From Salinispirillum sp. LH 10-3-1 (GTDB taxonomy: Bacteria; Pseudomonadota; Gammaproteobacteria; Pseudomonadales; Natronospirillaceae), in contig NZ_CP101717.1 in NCBI RefSeq assembly GCF_030643825.1, positions 1,488,001 through 1,552,000 on the forward strand: a stretch of DNA of 64,000 nt, written 5' to 3'. The translations under genes and the position numbers were made by a program. Below are positions 1 through 8,640 of this stretch, piece by piece (the first letter of the stretch is position 1; every line of letters starts with the position of its first letter). The notes under the pieces are model-generated. The model saw nothing but the letters and a program-made list of their open reading frames with translations. It made no database searches and was not told the DNA's origin.

Positions 1-1
1 G

Positions 2-115
2 AGAGAGCTGGGCGAGACGAGTTTGATGTTTTTGGTTCACCCGACGTTAACGACTGCGGAAATTCAGAAGACTTGTCGCGTTATTCAAGAGGTGATGAGC
101 GAAGCCGTTGGTTGA
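2..115 (+). CDS. DegT/DnrJ/EryC1-type sugar aminotransferase, C-terminal end (5' truncated by window)
   Basis: Only the last 37 codons are present, ending in TGA. The reading frame gives GETSLMFLVHPTLT followed by an EIQKTC stretch, which matches from memory the C-terminal tail of PLP-dependent DegT/DnrJ/EryC1/StrS nucleotide-sugar aminotransferases. These enzymes transfer an amino group to the 4-keto group of a UDP- or GDP-sugar. The next gene encodes a matching 4,6-dehydratase, so the two probably act in sequence to make a 4-amino-4,6-dideoxy sugar for a surface glycan. The exact sugar cannot be told from this fragment. Confidence 0.72.
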   Translation, partial: RELGETSLMFLVHPTLTTAEIQKTCRVIQEVMSEAVG

Positions 116-195
116 CACGTTGAGAGTGTGGTGGATTATTTCCGGTACATTTTTATGACGGTAGCGGGTAAGGGCAGCGGGGATCGGGTACGGTC

Positions 196-222
196 GTAGG
201 GCAGGTGGTTTCACCTGCCGTG
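196..222. repeat. GTAG-headed palindrome, family B (REP-like)
   Basis: The sequence reads GTAGG followed by GCAGGTGGTTTCACCTGC, an imperfect hairpin. It lies in the 267-base gap between the aminotransferase tail and the dehydratase gene. The gap also holds a second hairpin, GTGGGA pairing with TCCCAC (about 265-285), and no convincing gene. The same palindrome class recurs near 19.6, 22.5, 25.5, 47.7 and 48.7 kb. Confidence 0.6.
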
Positions 223-382
223 TTTGACGCGGGTATGCTCATACAGAAAAGCGCCCGCCCAACGGGTGGGAATTGCGTCCCACGGTACGGTAGGCGTAAA
301 CTGCGGTGTGACAGTGCACACACACCCAAATGTTGTGCCATAATAACAACAAGAATTATCTGTTGTAGACAAGGATCGCTGT

Positions 383-2365
383 ATGAACGCTGGCAAGAAG
401 TTAGCCGGACCTGATGCCGAATTGTTGAAGCGCAATCTTCATTTACGCGTGGCTACATTGAGCCGCAGAGCCAAGCGCGTGATCATGGTAATGGCGGACT
501 TCGTGGCGTTGCCTTTGGCACTGTGGACGGCGTACGCTCTGCGTTTTTCTACCTTACTACCCCCTCCCGGTTACCTTACCAGCGCCTTTTGGTTATTCGT
601 GACCGTGCCCTTCATTGGGGTGTTTATCTTCGCTCGTTTTGGCCTGTACCGTGCAGTGGTGCGGTACATGGGCGTACAGGCGATGATGGCGGTCGTTAAA
701 GGCGTTGTGTTGCTGGCGCTGATACTGTTCGCGATGGCCTATGTGATGCGTTTGGATGTTTTTCCGCGTTCTATTCCGATCAACTTTGCCCTGATCGCCA
801 TGCTGTATGTGGGCGGTAGCCGATTCGTGGTGCGTTCGTATTATCAGTGGCTGATCAAACACTATTCGGATAAACAAGCGGTCATTATTTACGGTGCGGG
901 CGGTGCGGGGGCGCAGCTGGCGAATGCATTGGCGGCAGGGCGTGAGTTTTACGTGGTGGCTTTTTTGGACGACGACCAGAGCATGTGGGGCAGTTCGGTG
1001 CTGGGGATTCCAGTGTTCTGCCCGCAGAAAGCTCCGGAGTTGGTTGAGAAGTACCAGCCAGAAAGCTTGCTGCTGGCCTTGCCTTCGGCCTCACGCAAAC
1101 AACGTAAGCATGCGCTAGATATGTTAGAGGGCTTGCCGGTTCACGTGTTGACGGTGCCGTCTATGCCCGAAATTGTCTCGGGTGAGGCAACATTGGACCA
1201 ATTGCGTGAAGTGGAAGTTGAGGATCTGCTAGGGCGTGACCCTGTGCCACCAAAGCAAGAGCTGCTGGACCACAGTATTCGCAACAAGGTAGTGATGGTG
1301 ACGGGCGCGGGCGGGTCTATTGGTTCAGAGTTGTGCCGGCAGATTCTACGCAATGGCCCACGTAAGCTGATTTTGTTTGAATCCAATGAATACAGTTTGT
1401 ACAGCATAGACCAAGAGCTGAACAAACAGTGCTATGAAGAAGGCATTACTACGCGCATTCTGCCGTTTTTAGGCAGCGTGGTGAACCGGGCTCGGGTAGA
1501 GGCCATTATGCTGCGGTACAAGGTACAAACGGTGTACCACGCGGCAGCCTATAAGCATGTGCCCATGGTGGAGCACAATGTATTTGAGGGTATTCGCAAC
1601 AATGTCATCGGCACTCAGGTGGTGGCCCAGTGTTCGGCGGATACCGGCGTAGAGCGCTGTATTTTGGTGTCTACCGACAAAGCGGTGCGCCCGACCAATG
1701 TGATGGGCGCGACGAAGCGTTTGGCGGAGCTGATTCTGCAAGACCTCGCATTACAGGGCAAGGATACTGTGTTCTCTATGGTGCGTTTTGGCAATGTATT
1801 GGGTTCTTCTGGCTCGGTGGTGCCGTTGTTCCGCCAACAAATTGAAAACGGTGGGCCGGTGACGGTGACTCACCCGGACATCAACCGGTTTTTTATGACC
1901 ATTCCCGAAGCCGCCTTGTTGGTTATTCAGGCGGGTTCTATGGCGCAGGGCGGAGACGTGTTTGTGCTGGATATGGGCAGCCCGGTGAAGATCGTGAACT
2001 TGGCGCGGCGTATGATCGAACTGTGTGGCTTGGAAGTGCAGTCGGATAAAAACCCGGACGGTGATATCGCCATTGAGTTTACCGGTTTAAGGCCGGGCGA
2101 GAAGCTGTATGAAGAGTTGCTGATTGGTGAAGACGTTGAAGGTACGTCGCACCCTAAAATTATGCGCGCGAATGAAGATTTGTTGGATCATGAAACGCTG
2201 TATGGGCATCTGCACGAGTTGCAAGTTGCTGAACTGCGGCAAGATATGGATAAAGCGCGTAAGATACTGCAGGAAGCTGTACACGGCTTTGAGCCTTCAT
2301 CCGACATGGTGGATTGGTTGATGCCTGCGAGCATCAGTACCTCCGATGACAAGCCGATTCATTGA
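383..2365 (+). CDS. Membrane-anchored nucleotide-sugar 4,6-dehydratase (WbpM/PglF/FlaA1 family)
   Basis: The 660-residue protein has about four N-terminal membrane segments (roughly residues 35-150) and two Rossmann modules. The first nucleotide motif, GAGGAGAQ, is near residue 171 and the second, TGAGGSIGSE, near 307. In the catalytic domain the usual Tyr-x-x-x-Lys reads NVMGATKR, so Met replaces Tyr; this Ser-Met-Lys triad is known in WbpM-type UDP-GlcNAc 4,6-dehydratases. The full length is typical of the large membrane-bound members. The expected reaction is UDP-GlcNAc to UDP-4-keto-6-deoxy-GlcNAc at the cytoplasmic membrane. The start is supported by AAGGA 9 bases upstream. It follows the aminotransferase tail, its likely pathway partner. 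Confidence 0.88.
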   Translation: MNAGKKLAGPDAELLKRNLHLRVATLSRRAKRVIMVMADFVALPLALWTAYALRFSTLLPPPGYLTSAFWLFVTVPFIGVFIFARFGLYRAVVRYMGVQAMMAVVKGVVLLALILFAMAYVMRLDVFPRSIPINFALIAMLYVGGSRFVVRSYYQWLIKHYSDKQAVIIYGAGGAGAQLANALAAGREFYVVAFLDDDQSMWGSSVLGIPVFCPQKAPELVEKYQPESLLLALPSASRKQRKHALDMLEGLPVHVLTVPSMPEIVSGEATLDQLREVEVEDLLGRDPVPPKQELLDHSIRNKVVMVTGAGGSIGSELCRQILRNGPRKLILFESNEYSLYSIDQELNKQCYEEGITTRILPFLGSVVNRARVEAIMLRYKVQTVYHAAAYKHVPMVEHNVFEGIRNNVIGTQVVAQCSADTGVERCILVSTDKAVRPTNVMGATKRLAELILQDLALQGKDTVFSMVRFGNVLGSSGSVVPLFRQQIENGGPVTVTHPDINRFFMTIPEAALLVIQAGSMAQGGDVFVLDMGSPVKIVNLARRMIELCGLEVQSDKNPDGDIAIEFTGLRPGEKLYEELLIGEDVEGTSHPKIMRANEDLLDHETLYGHLHELQVAELRQDMDKARKILQEAVHGFEPSSDMVDWLMPASISTSDDKPIH

Positions 2366-2368
2366 TGC

Positions 2369-2615
2369 GTAGGAGGCCAGCCCTCTGGCCGAGGGGTAAT
2401 TTCGTAGGAGGCCAGCCCTCTGGCCGAAGGGTAGTTTCGTAGGAGGCCAGCCCTCTGGCCGAACATTCGCGCAGAGGGCTGCGCTCCTACGGGGAGATTC
2501 GCGCAGAGGGCTGCGCTCCTACGGGGAGATTCGCGCAGAGGGCTGCGCTCCTACGGGGAGATTCGCGCAGAGGGCTGCGCTCCTACGGGGAGATTCGCGC
2601 AGAGGGCTGCCCTAC
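2369..2615. repeat. REP family A array: three forward and five reverse copies
   Basis: Three copies starting GTAGGAG at 2369, 2404 and 2439 (35-bp period) each contain GGCCAGCCCTCTGGCC. They are followed by five copies in the opposite orientation ending CTCCTAC at 2490, 2522, 2554, 2586 and 2615 (32-bp period; the last is shortened by 3 bp), each containing GCGCAGAGGGCTGCGC. On one strand both variants read GTAGGAG, a stem, a CCCT loop and the paired stem, and the stem bases differ in a compensated way. This resembles BIME arrays of paired, oppositely oriented REPs. It fills most of the gap between the dehydratase and the beta-CASP gene. Confidence 0.85.
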
Positions 2616-2644
2616 AACGTTAAAATTCGAAAAAGGAATCCATT

Positions 2645-4018
2645 ATGGAAAAGGTATTTCCATCCATCATCCACCACGGCGGCGCTGAAGGCGTTACGGG
2701 CAGTTGCCACCGTTACATGGCGAATGACACCCACCACTTACTGGTCGACTGCGGGCTGTTCCAAGGCGAGGACGCCGGGCCTTCGCCGTTAGAACAACAC
2801 CAAGTGACGTTCGACCTCTCGGCGGTGAAAGCCTTGATCGTCACTCACGTGCACATTGACCACATAGGCCGTTTGCCGTATCTGATCAGCGCCGGTTTTG
2901 ATGGCCCCATCATCTGCACGCCTGCTTCGGCAAAACTACTGCCATTGATCATCGAGGATGCGTTGAGGCTCGGCTTCACGCGTGATCGTCGATTGATAGA
3001 GCGCTTTCTGTCCCGCGTGAATGACCAACTGGTGCCTGTAGAATTCGATTCTTGGATGCCGTTACCAGGTACATTGGACTGGAAAGTTCGGTTTCAGCGG
3101 GCGGGGCATATTCTCGGTTCGGCGTTTGTTGAGATTGATTTGGAAACAGGCAGCGAACGACCGCACAGAACTGTGTTTTCTGGCGATTTGGGTACGCTCG
3201 ACAGCGCCTTGCTGCCGGGCCCGACGTCGCCAGAGCGCGCCGACATCTTGGTGATTGAAAGCACCTACGGTGACCGCGTACACGAAGACCCTTCGACGCG
3301 CCGCGAGCGCCTTAAAGAAGTGGTAGCACACGCGCTAGAGAACCGTGGTACGGTGTTGATTCCCGCCTTCAGTATTGGCCGAACGCAAGAGCTGCTGTAC
3401 GAGATTGAACAGATCATCAGCGATTTAGCGACCGGTGTGGAAGACGGTGCTGTGGATGTGGTGGTGGACTCGCCCTTGGCGGCAAAGTTCAACGAGGTGT
3501 ATCGCGAGTTGTTGCCCTTGTGGGATGCAGAAGTCGGCACAGGTGGTGTTAAACTTACATCGGCTGCGCCAGCCCGACACCCGCTGTCGTTCTCTGAACT
3601 CACAACGATAGACAGCCACCAACAGCATGAACAAGCGGTTAGAGTGCTGGCATCCACCCATCGCCCTGCCATTGTGATCGCCGCCAGCGGTATGTTGGCA
3701 GGCGGACGCGTGATGAACTATCTGAAGGCGATGATTGAAGACTCTATCCATGACTTGCTGTTTGTGGGCTACCAGGCGCCCGGTACCCTAGGTGCCGAGA
3801 TTCAACGCAAAGGGCAGGGTGGGCAAGTACGGATTGATGATCAGTCTTATAATATCAAGATGGGTGTGTACACTATCGGCGGATTCAGTGCCCACGCCGA
3901 CCAGAAAGACTTGGTGGCCTGGGTGCGTGGTATGAAAGAGCCGCCGGGCGATGTACGTGTTGTACATGGTGTGCAAAAGGCGCGCGAGGCGTTGGCAAAA
4001 ATACTAAGCCAAGTCTGA
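2645..4018 (+). CDS. Metallo-beta-lactamase / beta-CASP RNA-processing nuclease
   Basis: The 457-residue protein has the zinc-binding signature HVHIDH (residues 68-73), a later histidine in RAGHILGSA, the aspartate in FSGDLG, and C-terminal beta-CASP motifs including VDSPLA, ASGMLAGGR and GFSAHAD. This is the MBL-fold plus RNA-specificity domain layout of bacterial CPSF73/Ysh1-like proteins, which cut RNA in the cytoplasm. It is shorter than RNase J (about 555 residues) and lacks its C-terminal domain. The start follows AAAGGAA. It stands alone between a REP array and an O-antigen-ligase-like gene, so context does not identify its substrate. Confidence 0.88.
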   Translation: MEKVFPSIIHHGGAEGVTGSCHRYMANDTHHLLVDCGLFQGEDAGPSPLEQHQVTFDLSAVKALIVTHVHIDHIGRLPYLISAGFDGPIICTPASAKLLPLIIEDALRLGFTRDRRLIERFLSRVNDQLVPVEFDSWMPLPGTLDWKVRFQRAGHILGSAFVEIDLETGSERPHRTVFSGDLGTLDSALLPGPTSPERADILVIESTYGDRVHEDPSTRRERLKEVVAHALENRGTVLIPAFSIGRTQELLYEIEQIISDLATGVEDGAVDVVVDSPLAAKFNEVYRELLPLWDAEVGTGGVKLTSAAPARHPLSFSELTTIDSHQQHEQAVRVLASTHRPAIVIAASGMLAGGRVMNYLKAMIEDSIHDLLFVGYQAPGTLGAEIQRKGQGGQVRIDDQSYNIKMGVYTIGGFSAHADQKDLVAWVRGMKEPPGDVRVVHGVQKAREALAKILSQV

Positions 4019-4195
4019 ATAGGTTGGATACGAAAAGTTACTTTTTGTCGATAGTTCCCGGTTGTGCTTGACCAGAACAGGCTCAGGATTCACACTGCTG
4101 CGCACTCAGAGCGCTTGCGTTAAGTCAGTGTGTGCGGTTTTCGAGGGTTTAGTTGGGCCAGTTTCGTCTTAACTCGTCAGGTAATAGAGGTTGTA

Positions 4196-5461
4196 GTGTT
4201 AGAAAATCAGGTTTTCTTCTCCAAGGTAGGCTTTTTCCTTAAACAAAACTGGGTGGAATTGAGCATTCTCTTGTTTATTGCTCTCTTTCCATTTGGTGAG
4301 GTCATGCATGTCGCCTTGCTGCCTTTATTTTTTTACGCACTGCGTCACTTGTTCGTTAAGGAGCTGTACCAGCAGCCATGGATGAGAGCCTATTTGTTGC
4401 TGCTGGCATTGCTGTTTGTCCCCATCTTACTCTCTACTTTTACGGCATTGGTGCTTGACCGCCATCTAGAGGTTGTCATCCAGTGGGCGTTTTACATCGT
4501 TGTTGGTATTTTTCTGGTTTCTCGCTTTCGCCAGCGCATGAATGAATCGTTACTGCTCTATGGCGTAGCCGGACTCATTATGCTCTCGGCTTTCGATGGC
4601 ATTATGCAGTTTTTATTGGGCTTTAATATGTTGGGTAACCCGATGGTTGGGGGACGGGTAACGAGCTTTTTTTACCCACGTGTGAGGATGACCGATCTGG
4701 CATACCTCTCTCCCTTTGTATTTGAAGCCATCAGGCGTTTTGCCGTGCGCGGCGGCCTGCATCGTCTGGCGTGGTTATTGGTGCTTCCCCTTGCAATTTC
4801 GGTGTTTCTTGGTGGTAGCCGTTCTGCGTGGATCGTGATGGCCCTGATGGCGGTGATCTACATCGCTTATCTCTTATACCGGCGCGAATTTCCGGTGTTG
4901 ATGTTTGTCCTGGTATGCCTTGGCGCAGTGTTGACGGTCTATGCCAGTATTCAAATGTCTTCGGGCGTAAAAGGCCGGGTTGATAGGACGCTATTGGCGT
5001 TTACCGGTAATGCCGAAGACCTCAACAGGGCGACTACGACACGAATAGATATCTACAAAGATGCCATAACAGTTATCTCACAATACCCTTGGCTGGGTGT
5101 GGGACGTTATGGTTTTAAGGAAAGTGAACTATTTGTTTCCACGGAAAGGCAAGGTGGGGCTCATCGCCAGGCTCATTTGATCATCTTGGATGTGCCGGTG
5201 AATACAGGTTTGGTTGGCTTAGTGGGGTACATCCTGGCGTTTGGCTGGCTGGTTGCATTGACATGGCGAGCAGCACGCGAAAGGAACGGTATGGCTTTTG
5301 CCATGGCTGCGGCCACGTCAGTACTGATGATGCCGCTGAACACCGCCTATGGCTTCTATGACGTACGTCCTGCTGCTTTGGGGCTAATCTTGCTCAGCCT
5401 AACTTTTGTGTATTTGCCAAAACATGAGGCTGCACCTGCCGGCGTTTTGAAAGAAACCTAA
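4196..5461 (+). CDS. O-antigen ligase-like / Wzy_C family polytopic membrane protein
   Basis: About 421 residues, very hydrophobic, with ten or more membrane segments. A periplasmic-loop region carries GVGRYGFKESE and then a histidine-containing AHRQAH segment ahead of a hydrophobic stretch, as in WaaL/Wzy proteins. The family ligates O-polysaccharide to lipid A-core (WaaL) or polymerises repeat units (Wzy); the sequence alone cannot decide. I chose GTG at 4196 because AGAGG lies 5 bases upstream. The frame stays open to an ATG at 4130, which would add 22 residues of unconvincing sequence. A position within an LPS region favours ligase. Confidence 0.75.
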   Translation: MLENQVFFSKVGFFLKQNWVELSILLFIALFPFGEVMHVALLPLFFYALRHLFVKELYQQPWMRAYLLLLALLFVPILLSTFTALVLDRHLEVVIQWAFYIVVGIFLVSRFRQRMNESLLLYGVAGLIMLSAFDGIMQFLLGFNMLGNPMVGGRVTSFFYPRVRMTDLAYLSPFVFEAIRRFAVRGGLHRLAWLLVLPLAISVFLGGSRSAWIVMALMAVIYIAYLLYRREFPVLMFVLVCLGAVLTVYASIQMSSGVKGRVDRTLLAFTGNAEDLNRATTTRIDIYKDAITVISQYPWLGVGRYGFKESELFVSTERQGGAHRQAHLIILDVPVNTGLVGLVGYILAFGWLVALTWRAARERNGMAFAMAAATSVLMMPLNTAYGFYDVRPAALGLILLSLTFVYLPKHEAAPAGVLKET

Positions 5462-5547
5462 AGCCTGCCTTGCCGCAACCTACTTCGGAATGCCAGAACG
5501 CCATGCGATTAGTTCAGTGCCTTCCTAGGTCGCTGCGGTATTTTTAA

Positions 5548-5587
5548 CCCAGTTGCCCAGTTGCCCAGTTGCCCAGTTGCCCAGTCG
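5548..5587. repeat. Five tandem copies of an 8-bp unit (CCCAGTTG)
   Basis: Four exact CCCAGTTG units and a fifth, CCCAGTCG, lie in the gap between the convergent ligase-like gene and the kinase-glycosidase gene. The array is outside both reading frames. I see no clear rho-independent terminator in this gap. Confidence 0.9.
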
Positions 5588-5633
5588 TTCTGGCTTATGC
5601 AAACATTGTATTCCGTGCTAGTTCCAAATCTTC

Positions 5634-7805
5634 CTATCGCTTCGGACTGTAATGCAGGTATGCTGGATGGCTGGATAACGCCAACGTTTGGCCATGGCTC
5701 TCTATTTTGTCGCCGTATAGGTCGGTTGCATGTGTGAACCGCTCTGGTACTGCAATAGTTTGAGGCGTCATTGAGTAAGCTATGCTGAACGTCGAAAAGT
5801 GAAATTGTATAACGCCATTGGTTTCTTCACGCGCAATAAATTGCTGCTGTGTTGTCAAGGAGTGAAAATGTACCAGTGCTTTCCAACCCATCCGCTGTCT
5901 GAAGCCGCTTAGGTCGTCGACGAGTCCAAACCCGTGATGTGCCAAACGCCACCACCAAATGCGTTCTGTAGTACCAGAACATAAAGCAATTAAGGCGAAG
6001 CGGATCATGTAGGCGGCGGCTGTTTCTTCGTCGACATGTAGGTCGCTTTCGATATAGTCTTTACGCGTGTAAGCACCTGCCAACGGCGAGTATTCTCCCG
6101 TTCCTTTTAGGGGCCAGTTAATTTCGGTGATGTAGAAACCGGGTTTGTTGTAAGTGTCGGCGATCGCTTTGCCGTACAGGCACTTTTCTAGCGTGGAGAA
6201 TTTCCCTTGAAAGTTCTCGGGCGCGCCGCGCCGGTCGACGTACAGGTGACAGGGAATACCATCCACCAGCTCTGCTGTTTGTTCCAGCAGCGGCGGGTAA
6301 TAATGAAATTCGAAGTCGTTGACGGCGGGCCCCAGAAAGTTCAGTTCTGGGTATTGTTGTTTGAGCTGTGCCACGCTGTCCCACATCCGATTTATTTCTT
6401 CCAGATTCCAGAGGCCCCATTTCACTCGGTTGACGGCATGGCCCACTTCGACGAAATGAATGAAGCGATGTGTGCGCTCTAGAACCCTTTGCATGAAACG
6501 TTGCCATTGTTCCGGGTGCAGAACGGCTTGCCGTGACTGTATGAGCCCAATAGACACCTCGTGGCCGAGACTGGCAAGGCGTTCAATCGTGGCGAAACAC
6601 TGCTCCAGTTCTGCTTCTGTTTTATGGAAATAACAGCGTACAAAGACCGGCAATGCAGGTGTAGATTTAAGTAATTCAATCTGCAGATCGATGTTTTCAT
6701 CGACTTCAATGCACACGCCTAAGCGGTTTTTTAGGTCTAGTTTTGACTCAAAGGCGGTAGCTTTGCGTGCCTTGTAGTGTTGAATGATCTTCGGCCCGCG
6801 CTTTAGGTGGCTGCTGATCATCGGCCATAGGTCAAATAAGGTTCGATGCGCTCGGCGGTCTTTGCCTTGCAGTACGACTGAAGGCTGGCCTGACTTTTCA
6901 TCCCATAACCAGGCGTTTCGGTCACTCAGTTTGCCGGTGGATACTTCGTGTTTTACAGGGTTCATCAGCCATTTGATGTGACGAATTGGATGGCGATATT
7001 TTCGACTGGCTTGATGGCGTTCAATGCGCGTGCGATAGCTACGCTCCCAGCGGTCGAACTCTTTAGGAATGGCGCCGTCGTTGAAGTATATGTGGTAAAA
7101 AATGCGCAGAAAATGCGACGGAATTTTGAGCCGAGCGAGGTCACGTGCGCGTTGTTTTAAAGTCAGTGACTCATAGAGCGCACCGCGATTGAGGTCAATG
7201 AATACCGGGGTTGACCAGTCTGTTGGCCCGTCGCGATGCATGAGTATATTTTGCGCGCCGAGGTCATTGTGCAAGAAGCCTGCGTCGTGCATATCGCGTA
7301 CTGCGTTCGCGGTGAAGCGCAGCAAGCGTATGAATATCTCGGCATCGGGATGTTCATTCATGAGGTACGTCATTTCGGTGTAGAGGTCTGTCGCCTCATC
7401 AAGATAACGGGTGATGAGGTAGCTCTCTACCAGACGCAAACCGTCCCATCTTTCTATGTAGCCAATGGGTTCCGCTACTCCTGCATTCTGCTCAAACAAG
7501 CGTCTTGCACAGTGGTGCGCGCGAGCGGCTTTGCTGCCGTATTTGCGATAATAAGCGGAGCGCGCCAGTGCCGGTGCTTTGAAGGCTTTTACACACAAGC
7601 CTGCACTGTTGGCCTGAGTTGGGTCGTCGATGCGATAGATTCGATTACGTAGTCTGTAGATGAGGTCGCTGTCGACAGCTTCGAGCTGTTGCGGCAGCGT
7701 TGTCAGCCAAGATGTCAGTGTGTCGGTGCAATAGGGCGTCTGCATTTCACCTTCCCACGATGAAAGGGGAAGCGTTGACAGGTCCGTGTAAGGCGTGTGG
7801 CTCAT
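5634..7805 (-). CDS. Fusion of a WaaP/InaA-like kinase domain and a glycoside-hydrolase-like TIM barrel
   Basis: The 723-residue protein has an N-terminal protein-kinase-like fold: VKAFK (about 72-76), HNDLGAQNI as catalytic loop (179-187) and FIDLN as the metal-binding segment (202-206), as in lipopolysaccharide core kinases. From about residue 360 it continues as a barrel resembling clan A glycoside hydrolases. It ends its core with FYITEINWP, where Glu561 sits at the usual nucleophile position. The usual Gly-Asn-Glu acid/base motif instead reads EVGHAVNR near 453-460, so the acid/base glutamate seems missing. The expected role is phosphorylating LPS-core sugar, with the barrel binding or trimming glycan. 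It is transcribed divergently from the phosphatase-Stealth-MsbA set. Confidence 0.78.
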   Translation of the reverse strand: MSHTPYTDLSTLPLSSWEGEMQTPYCTDTLTSWLTTLPQQLEAVDSDLIYRLRNRIYRIDDPTQANSAGLCVKAFKAPALARSAYYRKYGSKAARAHHCARRLFEQNAGVAEPIGYIERWDGLRLVESYLITRYLDEATDLYTEMTYLMNEHPDAEIFIRLLRFTANAVRDMHDAGFLHNDLGAQNILMHRDGPTDWSTPVFIDLNRGALYESLTLKQRARDLARLKIPSHFLRIFYHIYFNDGAIPKEFDRWERSYRTRIERHQASRKYRHPIRHIKWLMNPVKHEVSTGKLSDRNAWLWDEKSGQPSVVLQGKDRRAHRTLFDLWPMISSHLKRGPKIIQHYKARKATAFESKLDLKNRLGVCIEVDENIDLQIELLKSTPALPVFVRCYFHKTEAELEQCFATIERLASLGHEVSIGLIQSRQAVLHPEQWQRFMQRVLERTHRFIHFVEVGHAVNRVKWGLWNLEEINRMWDSVAQLKQQYPELNFLGPAVNDFEFHYYPPLLEQTAELVDGIPCHLYVDRRGAPENFQGKFSTLEKCLYGKAIADTYNKPGFYITEINWPLKGTGEYSPLAGAYTRKDYIESDLHVDEETAAAYMIRFALIALCSGTTERIWWWRLAHHGFGLVDDLSGFRQRMGWKALVHFHSLTTQQQFIAREETNGVIQFHFSTFSIAYSMTPQTIAVPERFTHATDLYGDKIESHGQTLALSSHPAYLHYSPKR

Positions 7806-7974
7806 GAGTACCGGTATGCGACGAGTGATGGGGCATGATAGGCGGGACGGCGATGATGATCAATCTTTTGGGCGGCCCACCGTTAATGATGTTTTCCGTG
7901 GTAGCAAAAACTGGCTCGGGCCGCATTGAACAAGTACCATTACGCCTCTAATTAGATATTCGACAGGCCATTCT

Positions 7975-8640
7975 TTGCACAATTCCGAATCCCCATTGCT
8001 CAGTCGACCAGCACGTTTCCGTGCATGGTGGAGCATGATGGTTAAAGACCAAGGTTGCTTTCGTCCATTCTTTAATCGTCCTGTCGAGATCGTGAGCGGT
8101 ATTTGGCGCTCGAATCAGCCGACTCCGGCGAGGCTTCAAACGCTGAGTGCGCGCGGCTTTCGTTCGGTTCTGAACCTTCGTGGCGAGTCTTCAAGTGCTT
8201 ATCACCTGTTAGAAGTTGATGCCTGCCAGCGCACGGGTTTGCAGTTACATAATATAAAGATGAGTTCTCGGCGTCCGCCAACGAAGGAACAACTGTTTAT
8301 TTTGAAAGACTTATTTGACCATGCGCCACGGCCGTTGTTATTGCATTGCAAGTCGGGCGCAGACCGTGCTGGGCTGGTTGCTGGATTATTTCAGCTATGG
8401 TCTGGTGTGCCAGTTTGTGAAGCTAAGCATCAGTTGTCTAAGCGATATCTGCATTTTCGTGATGCGAGCACCGGGGTGCTGGATCATTTCCTCGAAGAGT
8501 ATGAGCGCGCAGAGGCGGCTACCGGTATCGGTTTTTGGGAATGGGTTGACACCCAGTACGATCGAGAGGCGGTGAAAAAGAGCCATCGCCCGAAGCAAGG
8601 CGTTTCGTGGTGGGTGGATAAGGTGTTGCGGCGTGAATAA
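7975..8640 (+). CDS. Dual-specificity/tyrosine-phosphatase-like protein, copy 1
   Basis: The 221-residue protein has the CX5R active-site loop HCKSGADRAG (Cys125, Arg131) of cysteine-dependent phosphatases, with an upstream SNQP segment typical of the DSP-like family. The proposed start is TTG at 7975 with ACAGG just upstream; it aligns with the paralogue at 10423 from about residue 14 on. The two copies share QPTPARL/HPSPRAV, SRRPPT, HCKSGADR, RYLH and an LRRE C terminus. Its last codons (CGT GAA TAA) overlap the GTG start of the Stealth gene by 8 bases, so translation is probably coupled. The substrate is unknown; the neighbourhood suggests a phosphosugar, phospholipid or kinase-modified surface-glycan protein. 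Confidence 0.82.
   Translation: MHNSESPLLSRPARFRAWWSMMVKDQGCFRPFFNRPVEIVSGIWRSNQPTPARLQTLSARGFRSVLNLRGESSSAYHLLEVDACQRTGLQLHNIKMSSRRPPTKEQLFILKDLFDHAPRPLLLHCKSGADRAGLVAGLFQLWSGVPVCEAKHQLSKRYLHFRDASTGVLDHFLEEYERAEAATGIGFWEWVDTQYDREAVKKSHRPKQGVSWWVDKVLRRE

Noticed and set aside
2366-2644. CRISPR array (regular repeats of 32-35 bp)
   Set aside because: Repeats are contiguous palindromes with near-identical short spacers and change orientation midway; there are no unique spacers and no cas genes.
5521-5633. Terminator between the ligase-like and kinase-glycosidase genes
   Set aside because: The repeats there do not form a stem with a T-run.
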